In this document: piece by piece, positions 56,901 to 64,000 of the stretch
How the letters are laid out: every line of letters starts with the position of its first letter
How positions within the stretch are numbered: the stretch's first letter is position 1
NCBI GenBank assembly: GCA_015832175.1
Contig: WJXW01000004.1
Span: 1,612,001-1,676,000 of the forward strand
Source: Paraphaeosphaeria minitans
Taxonomy: Eukaryota; Ascomycota; Dothideomycetes; Pleosporales; Didymosphaeriaceae
Length of the DNA stretch: 64,000 bases
Direction of reading: 5' to 3'
Program-made: the position numbers and the translations under genes
The notes under the pieces: generated by a model
Databases searched by the model: none
The model's input: the letters and a program-made list of their open reading frames with translations, nothing else
Told to the model about the DNA's origin: nothing

Positions 56901-58885
56901 TCACCCCCCCAGCAACGCCCCGAAATTCGGCACCACGACGAACTTTTCCTTGATCCGCCCGTAACTGTACGCCTCCCCCGCATCCTCGGGCACCACCCGC
57001 CTCTCCTCGGGGACCACCTCCAGGCTCACCACCTCCTGCAGGAAGCTGCTCGGATTCCCGGGCCCAATCTCGTAGCTCGTGCCGCCCCAGTCCAGCGTCG
57101 TCCGCCCCGACGCGTGCACCCGCAGCTTGCCCACGCGGCCCGAGGTGAAGCGTGCCCCGGTGTTGGAGGAGGCACGCGGGTCGGAGAAGTCTTCGCTTGC
57201 TGCTGCTGCTGCTGCTGATGTGGGTTCTTTCTTGATGGTGGTGGGCGCGGGTGCGGCGTCAGGCGGGGGTTCCTGTTTGACTTTGGAGTTGCTGCCGGTG
57301 AGCAGGAGCTCGGGCATGATGGGGGGCAGTTGGAAGAGGTAGGTGTGGTCGTCGCGGACCGAGGGTTTGCTTGCGTTGGCAGCGGCGTCGATCATGGCCA
57401 CGTCGCCTGAGACGTCGGGTTGCATGGCGTCGTCGCCGGGGCCGAGCTCTTTGCGCATGCCGATGAGGTTGTACTGGATGCGCTCCCATTCCTGACGCTC
57501 TTCGTCGGTCTGGAAGGACGGGACTGCTGTGTTGCTGGGGGCTTTGGGCTTGCGTTCGCGCTCGGGGGAGTGCTCGTTCTTGATGGGCGCGGCGATGCCG
57601 ACTTGTTCGCGGGCGGCGCCTTCGTCGTCGCTGGATATGGGTTCGGGTTTTACTTTGACTTCGCTGTCTGTGCCGTCGGAATCTTGCCACATGCCCTTGT
57701 AGGACTTGCTCTCGCCGGTAACTTCCACCTCTTTTGCTTTTCCCTTTCCTTTGTGAGAGGTCTCCGTGGATGGACCTAATGCTTCAGCGTTCTGCGGCGC
57801 GTTGGCCTCTGTGCTGGCGTCCGTATTGATGCCGAAGAGCTTCTCCTTGTGCGGTTTCCTCCCAATGCGAATCGGTAGGTATCCATATGATCTCGGTGCG
57901 GGTTCTGCTTCGCCTTCGTCTGACGATAACTCGATGAAGTCGATGTTTTTCCTGGGAAATTCCGCGTCCTGTTCGTCATCGTCTGATGAAATGTAGCCGC
58001 CACCACCACCACTACGGCCTCCGCCTCCTCCTCCTCCTCCACCTCCACCTCCTCCACCTCCTCCGCCGCCGTCGCCTCCTCCCCCCTCATAGTCCTCGTT
58101 CTTGACGCGTGTTTCCCGGGACCCAGAGCCGCCGCCATAACCGCTGGCGCTGGCGCGATTCTTGTCTATACACCATTAGCCAATCCCACAGCCCAACGTT
58201 CCGAGAAACCTACCCGGTCTATGCCCTCCAAAGAAAGAGGAAACACCACTGTGGCCTCCTCTTCCCCTCCCCTCATTCCTCATCTTGTCCCGCCTCTCCG
58301 CAGCTTCAACAGCCTTCAGCTTCTTCGCCGCCAGCAGATCACGCTCCTTGTTCCTCTCGCGTTCGCGCTGCAAGTCCGCCGCCGCCCGCGCCTCGCGCTC
58401 CTCCTTGCTTCTCCGGCCGGCATTTGTAGGGAGCAGCATGGGCTTCTTCCCACGGGTGGATGCGCCGCGCCGCACGGCAGGGGATGCGGATCGTGATGCT
58501 GGTCCCGCACTCCGAACACTAGCTAACCGTCCACCGGGGGCTGCGGAAGATTCTGGCGCCGGCGTAGGCGTGGACGAGATCGATCTGGCGCGAAGTCAGT
58601 GGCTTGTTGCGTGCGCGGGACCAGGTAGACGTACACTAAATCGGCCGAGGAAGCCTCCACTGTCGCAGCAACAGCAGCATCGGTATTGGCACCATCCTCG
58701 ACCTTGGGCAGCGCTGCTGGATCTGGTATCGCATCGGCCTCAGGCGGTGCGGCGGGGGCAGTTGTGGGATCGGTTTGCGGGGCAGGAGTTTCGGTCGCAG
58801 GTCGGGCTGCTGCGCCGCCTCGGGCTGTTCCACCCCGTCCTCGTCCCCTCCCTCTTCCTCTCGGGGGTGCGGCCTTTGGCGGCAT
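56901..58885 (-). CDS. RPC53: RNA polymerase III subunit C4 (RPC4/Rpc53)
   Basis: Three exons, 58,635-58,885, 58,214-58,584 and 56,901-58,165, with introns of 50 and 48 bases, encode 628 residues. It is a Pol III-specific subunit that acts with C37 in initiation and termination at tRNA and 5S genes in the nucleus. The family-defining C-terminal block is present: VGKLRVHASGRTTLDWGGTSYEI, then FLQEVVSLE, and the final EKFVVVPNFGALL. The N-terminus is GRGRGRGRGG-rich. The middle has a charged helix (RSKEEREARAAADLQRERERNKERD) and a KPHKEKLF motif in PIRIGRKPHKEKLFG. It is longer than yeast Rpc53 because of low-complexity inserts, including an extended poly-Gly tract encoded near 58,010-58,085. 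Confidence 0.92.
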
Positions 58886-59667
58886 TGTGTAGTCTGGGCT
58901 TATCAGAACGTGATGTTGACTCGGATGGTTGTTTCCACCCAGAAAATGTTAGCTCTTATCGATATCGTTCGCTTAAAGTTGCCCGAGTCAACGTCACTTG
59001 AGGGGCAGGGGCTGTACCTAGAGCCAGCTTTACTTTTTTAGACTACCTAGAGGGTGAGTGCCCTAGAAGTCCGAGAGCCCAAGAACGCCAAATAACCCAG
59101 CCTAATCGTAGCTGACACTACTTACCCTCTCTCCTCGCCTTACCCACCATCCTCCCAAGCAGTCAGATTTCACTTGGCGCGTCCAAGTACCTTGCATGCC
59201 CCAATCATCACGTCATTCACATCAACCGCAAACAACTGCACTCTGTCAGTCCATACCCTATCCCATATTCAAACTACTTGGTCAGTAGCTCACGCGGTGG
59301 ACATTGTGAGGCCGACCTGTTGTCCAAAGCCCCCCAAGGCTGCATAAATCATTCATATTCTACCGTACCCATCAATCCACAAACAAGTGCGGAACGCGTC
59401 TTGTGCATCATCCCAACTGACTGACAATTACAATCTTCGCGCGACAACGATGCCCCCGACCGGACAGAATACAATGAAACCCTGGCATGCCGAAACAATA
59501 AAGAGACCTAGCTCCACCCATGCTCGCTACGAATATCGATTACTTGCACCAAAAACGCCGTCAATCCAAGCACCGAGCGGGGCATGGGAACAACAGATGA
59601 AAAACCATGTGAGTGTAAACGTCAAATGAGAGTCAGAAATATGGGTATAATGGAGCGATTCAGAAAT
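58886..59667. other. Intergenic, RPC4 promoter and VAC8 3' side
   Basis: 780 bases. No gene or repeat recognised. Confidence 0.55.
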
Positions 59668-61677
59668 TTAGCCCTCCATGAGGGTTTTCGGCGTCTTGTC
59701 CAGGATTTCGAGGCAGCGGCGAGCAAGGCCGACGACCTCGCCCTCGCCGTCCTCGTTGTCCTCGTCGTCTGATTCGATGTTGCGCTCGGATATATCTGTG
59801 ACCATGCGCACGATCTCGTTTGACTTGGATATGAGTTCGAGTAACCGGTCGTCTTCGGATTCAAGTAGTTGGAGCAAAGTCCAGATGGCGATGTGTTGGA
59901 ACGTCGGGTCGCCACTTGCGAGGAAGCGACGGAGATATCCATGGATACCACCTTCGGGCTGCGTCCAGTTTTGGATGAAAATGGTGTAATCGCCCACTGT
60001 TCCAAATCAGCACGACACATGCAATACAGTCAAGAGGTCCTCACCTTTGGACGAAAGATTTCCCAATGCCGCAGCACTGTTTCCTTGAACCTCGATACTA
60101 TCGGATTCCGTGAGGGGGATCAGCACATCAAAAACGCCGAGGCTCAGCAGATGCGGCTTCAATTCTTCGCTCAGGGCAAGCACCGCAATGGCTGCCGTCA
60201 TTTCTGACTGGACTGTGAGACGAACGTTGAGCACCAACTGCTTGCACTTCTGCACAGCGCCGGCCTCGAGGACCAGCTGCTTGTTCTTGTCCGAGCTAGC
60301 AGCAAGGTTGCGAAGGGTGGAGATGGCGTGGCACTGGATCTCGTCGTTGTCCGTGGAGCCAAGGAGGTCTACGAGTGGTCGAAGGAAGCCGGCATCGATG
60401 ATGGGGGATTCGTTGGCGGGGTGAATGGAAATATTTCGAATGCATGCAACGGCCGAGAGAATAAGAGGAAGATAGGATGATTGCAATAAACGCAAAAGAG
60501 ATGGCAGGCCTCGAGCGCGCACGATATCGAGCTGGTAGCGTTCGTCGGAGGCAAGGTTCCGCAGTGCCAACGCAGCCTGGCACTGAACTTTCGGTGAGGA
60601 CGATTCCATGAGATGGACCAGGGACTGAACAAGGCGTCCCTCGGTCTGGGCGAGTTTGGCGCGGTTGCTGCCATCGACGGCGATGTTGCTGAGCGCTGTG
60701 GTGCAGTAGTATTGTACGTCGACATCTGTAGAGTTGAGGAGCTGAACGAGAACCGGGATGGCGCCTGCGTTGACGAGTTGCTGTCTGTTGTCGTCTGTAC
60801 ATTGTCAGCACATGCCATGCCAAAGATTCGACATCCGTACCGGAATGCGTCATGTTGAGCAATGCGCCGGTTGCGTTACGTTGCACGCGCATGTCCTTCG
60901 ATTTCGCGAGCCTGGTCAACGGCTGCAGGGCACCAGATCGTGCGATCTTGGACTTGTTGTCCTCGTGCGTGGCTAGGTTCGTGATGCATCCAACAGCGTT
61001 GCATTGCACCTCGACGTTGGGCGAGTTCATCTGCTTGATCAACGGTGCCAGTCCCCCCAGGGCCACGATGGCGACCTTGTTCTCCGCTGTTGCCGTCAGC
61101 AGACGTCCAGGGGATACGCGTGCGGTGACGTACTATTGACGGCAAGGTTACCCAGCGCAGCGCTTGCGGCACGCTGGACCTCGACGTCTGGGTTCTGCAG
61201 TAAGAACAGGATGGGCTCGAGGGTTTCGCGGTCGACTTCCCTGACATCTGCGGGCAGCTGTTAGTGCCAGGCGTGGGGCCGCGGGCACGCAGAAGTACCT
61301 CGTTCTGTGATTTCGGCAAAGGTCAAGCTCGCCGACCGTTGCAGATCAATGTTGTCTGAATATACCAGGGTGCTCAATGCGTTGAGGGGTGCTCCTGCGA
61401 AGAAGTCCGTTTCGGCTCGCTGCAGCGGGTCAGTACGGGCGACAGGTGCAGCGCTGGCGGACTGGCGGACTGACGTTTTCCAAGAAGCCCAGCAGGTCGG
61501 CGACAGCTTCGCGCTCGCTGTCGGCCAAGACGGGATCGTAGATGCTGTCTTTCGAGCGTCCTAGGGGAGGGGGAGGGTGATTAGCGATGGTGCTCGATGG
61601 CAGGGTGGTGGGCAGGTGGGGAGCTCACCGCCGCAGCAGGTCGCGAAGAGCTTCGAAGCAAAGGTGGACAGCCCCAT
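59668..61677 (-). CDS. VAC8: Vacuolar armadillo-repeat protein Vac8
   Basis: Seven exons: 61,629-61,677; 61,475-61,560; 61,299-61,419; 61,134-61,247; 60,841-61,086; 60,045-60,794; 59,668-59,996. Introns are 46-68 bases, all phases fit, and the product is 564 residues. Vac8 sits on the vacuole membrane and serves vacuole inheritance, fusion, nucleus-vacuole contacts and selective autophagy. The N-terminus is [17 protein letters not shown]: Gly2 for myristoylation and Cys14/Cys15 for palmitoylation, as expected for an anchor, although the spacing of the cysteines differs from yeast. The first exon is only 16 codons. About eleven to twelve armadillo repeats follow, with [44 protein letters not shown] and [15 protein letters not shown]. 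The C-terminus has a short acidic stretch ([13 protein letters not shown]). An ATG at 61,851 upstream would hide Gly2 and was rejected. Confidence 0.97.
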
Positions 61678-63432
61678 GGCGGGCAGTGTCGCGAGCGGGC
61701 AGCCAGTCCTCGGGCGAGGGGCGGTAGCGCGGCGAGGAGGAGCTCGAGGGAGGTGCAGCGACGCCGAAGTCTGCTGCGAGCTCAGGGTTTGTTTTGGATG
61801 ATGGGATGAGGGTTGCTGCGATGCGGTCGTGCCGCGAGACAACAGAGACACGGGCCTATGCCGCTTCGGGCGGGTAGCGGATGGCGGATAGCGGGTATGT
61901 CTAGGGTCTCGGGTAGGGTATCTAGCAGCAGGTATCTAGCAGCAGGTATCTAGCAGGCGCGCCCACACAGTGATGGATGGACCGACAGCCTCGCTCGCAC
62001 CCGCCCGGCCGCCTAGCTAGGTATGTCCACAAAGTCGACGGCGCCGGTGCTGCGTGGATGGTCCAGCGGGGCACCTGAGTAGGTAGGTAGCCTGGTAAGA
62101 AAACCCGGAAGTGGCCCTGCGAAGAGAGGATTCGGCGGCACTGCGATGGCTGCTTCGTCGTCGTCGTCGTCGTCGTCGCTGCTACACGGTAGAATGTCTA
62201 GATAGACTAGATAGATAGCTATCTAGGACGTCGGCCAGCAACTCCAGGTCCAGGTCCAAGTGCAGGTCCAGGTCCAAGTGCAGGCCCAGGTTCAGGTCGT
62301 TCAGACGGAGACTCCAGGCCTGGCCGCAAGAGAGCTGCGTAGCGGAGCAAGGGCGGCGGCGACGTCATGCCCGCCGGCCTTTTTTGTCGGCGGAGTCCTT
62401 GGCTGCTATTACATGCTTTCTTAGTTATGCATATGCATGCTTCCACTTACCATTCACAATAACCGCCACTGTTTACTTGACCTTGGTAACAGCTACTGCG
62501 TACTTTAGTGCAGGGTTGCTATCATGTACTTTATTGCTAATGCGCTGTTCAACTTTGTTTTGCTCTCTTGTACTCGACGCTACTAATCGCCGCTACCATG
62601 TACTCAACCGTACCAACAGCTGCTACATACTTTACGTCGTGCAGGCTACATACTTTACGTTATGTAGGGTATATACTTTACCTTATGTAGGCTATATACT
62701 TTACCTTGTGTAGGCTACCTACTTTACCTCGTATAGGCTACATACTTTACGTTGTGCAGGCCTTTACCTTATGTAGGCTATATATTTTACGTTATGTAGG
62801 CTATATACTTTACCTTATGTAGGCTATATACTTTACGTCGTGTAGGCTACATACTTTACGTTATATAGCTATATACTTTACCTCGTGCAGGCTACCTACT
62901 TTACCTCGTACAGGCTACATGCAACGAATTACCGTGGATCGTGGCTCACGTGTGCCGCTTCACTTTCCCCCCCCCCCCCCAACCCCCCCAACCCTTCCCC
63001 GGCGCTTTCCGGTGGGCGTGGGGTCGCTTGCTGTCGCTTAGTGAAAACGTCCTCCGTGCCCGGCCAGACAAAGAGCCTCAACCATTGCTGCTGCCTCAAC
63101 ACTTGCAAACACCACCACCACCTCCTTCCATTGTCTTTGCCTCTCCACACCCCCTCTCAGGTTGCACCCTGCACCCTGCACCCTGCACGACGCACCCTTC
63201 ACCCTGCATCCTTCACTCTGCACCCAGTGTCGCCCACTCCATCGCCACTCATCACGCCCGCTGCCATCGCGCTTCCACCTCCGCTAGCCGACCAGGGCCG
63301 ACCCATTCTATTACCATCGCACATTACCTCCCGCCCGCCCGCCCGCCCGCCTCACCCCACGCACGGGTGCCGCACATTAATACACGGCGCACACCTGAGG
63401 TCTGCTCCCACAGTGACTCTGTCTGCCGGTTA
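61678..63432. other. Intergenic between divergent genes, repeat-rich
   Basis: 1.75 kb with several simple repeats: (TCG)n at 62,156-62,178, AGGTCC-type repeats at about 62,240-62,300, a 24 bp minisatellite at 62,622-62,925, CACCCTG repeats at about 63,163-63,235 and a (CCCG)n tract near 63,332. No gene supported. Confidence 0.6.
62622..62925. repeat. Minisatellite, about 23-24 bp unit, 12-13 copies
   Basis: Degenerate direct units of the type TATGTAGGCTATATACTTTACC cover about 300 bases. The differences are mostly C/T and G/A transitions and one unit is truncated (near 62,760). The array lies in the promoter interval of the gene starting at 63,433. Confidence 0.9.
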
Positions 63433-64000
63433 CATGGCCCCAATTACGGGATCCTCACATAGTTTCCAGAAGCTTAGAATCGATACCTCGACGCCCAAGC
63501 ACGTCCCCTCCACCTTTGCCTCTATCCCGCGCGATACCCACCACCATGGCGACGCCGAATCCCAATGGTCCGCCCAATTTGCAGAGCCCGACGACCGCCA
63601 TCGCGCTCAAACCATTCCCATAAGGCGCGACGGTCACACCAGGAATGCCCACCCGTCGTACCCCCGCCAAGACCCTGCCGTTGCTGTCACCAGCAGCAGC
63701 AGCAGCAGCAGCAGCGAAGAAGACATCGAGCAGCAGTTCCGACGCCGCGCAAAATCCATCACCTTCAACAAGGAACTCATACTCGACGGCGGGAACCGTC
63801 ATGCCATCGAAGTACCCTTGCCCAAGTCCAACACGACCCCGCGCAGCTTCGAGAGCGATGGCTCCAACGAGCACGGGTACTTGGAGATGCAGATGCGTCA
63901 TGGACGACGTCCACACCAGCTCAAAACCCCTTCAAGATATCCTCTGCTCCAGACAACCGTCGATGAGCTTGCTGCAGATCAAGAGTACAACGACAATGTA
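63433..64000 (+). CDS. Unidentified protein, N-terminal part (gene runs off the window)
   Basis: From ATG 63,433 the frame stays open to the window end (189 codons so far). It starts MAPITGSSHSFQKLRIDTS and is hydrophilic, rich in Arg, His and Ser. An (AGC)8 tract near 63,690-63,713 encodes poly-Ser followed by EEDIEQQFRRRAKSITFNKELILDGG. The last part is probably disordered. There is no signal peptide or membrane helix. I do not recognise it. KSITFNKELILDGG may be a short conserved motif. The gene is divergent from VAC8. Confidence 0.6.

Noticed and set aside
61678..61851. Upstream in-frame ATG for VAC8 (61,851)
   Set aside because: It would add a low-complexity N-terminus and remove the Gly2 myristoylation site typical of Vac8.
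62622..62925. Repeat array as a CRISPR
   Set aside because: The units are contiguous and degenerate, without unique spacers, and the genome is fungal.
1..64000. tRNA or rRNA genes
   Set aside because: I looked for A- and B-box patterns and rRNA cores and saw none I could support. A computed tRNA scan would settle it.

Overview
The window comes from a filamentous ascomycete (Pezizomycotina, most likely Dothideomycetes; this is inferred from gene families and style, not from a marker gene). Genes have several short introns of about 46-100 bases with GTRNGT-type donors, CTRAY branch sites and CAG/TAG acceptors. Intergenic DNA is compact. The first 14.3 kb is a block of AT-rich, stop-riddled retrotransposon DNA with the C-to-T/G-to-A look of repeat-induced point mutation (RIP).

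Layout. 1-14.28 kb: a degraded Ty1/copia element (+ strand) whose reverse transcriptase is interrupted by a complete 6.58 kb Ty3/gypsy element (- strand, two 410 bp LTRs, 5 bp target duplication). Further right lies the 3' end of a second gypsy element in opposite orientation. Both gypsy copies carry the same kind of antisense Cys-rich ORF next to the polypurine tract. 14.3-19.5 kb: one methyltransferase gene, then a gene-poor decayed stretch. 19.5-29.4 kb: mostly surface and secreted proteins (an inactive A1-protease-like membrane protein, a GPI-type Ser/Thr/Pro-rich protein with 8-residue repeats, a secreted GH31 alpha-glucosidase). 30.7-35.6 kb: core genes on the - strand (PHS1 dehydratase, a RING protein with SUMO-interacting motifs, PRP19). 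35.6-41.5 kb: a second decayed stretch with a frameshifted MFS transporter and a thioredoxin pseudogene. 41.8-64 kb: dense housekeeping genes: ERp38-type disulfide isomerase, HSBP1, EBP2, a BMT6-like rRNA methyltransferase, a WD40 protein, RNR2, RPC4/RPC53, VAC8, and the start of an unidentified gene running off the right edge.

The genes do not form one pathway. The housekeeping block covers ER folding and lipid elongation (ERp38, PHS1), ribosome biogenesis (EBP2, BMT6-like), splicing (PRP19), Pol III (RPC4), dNTP synthesis (RNR2) and vacuole inheritance (VAC8). The parts most worth a second look are the conserved antisense ORF of the nested gypsy elements, six ACGCGT (MCB-type) boxes inside the three introns of RNR2, and the loss of catalytic residues in the A1-like surface protein. 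All exon-intron models were built by eye from splice signals, frame continuity and family alignment from memory.
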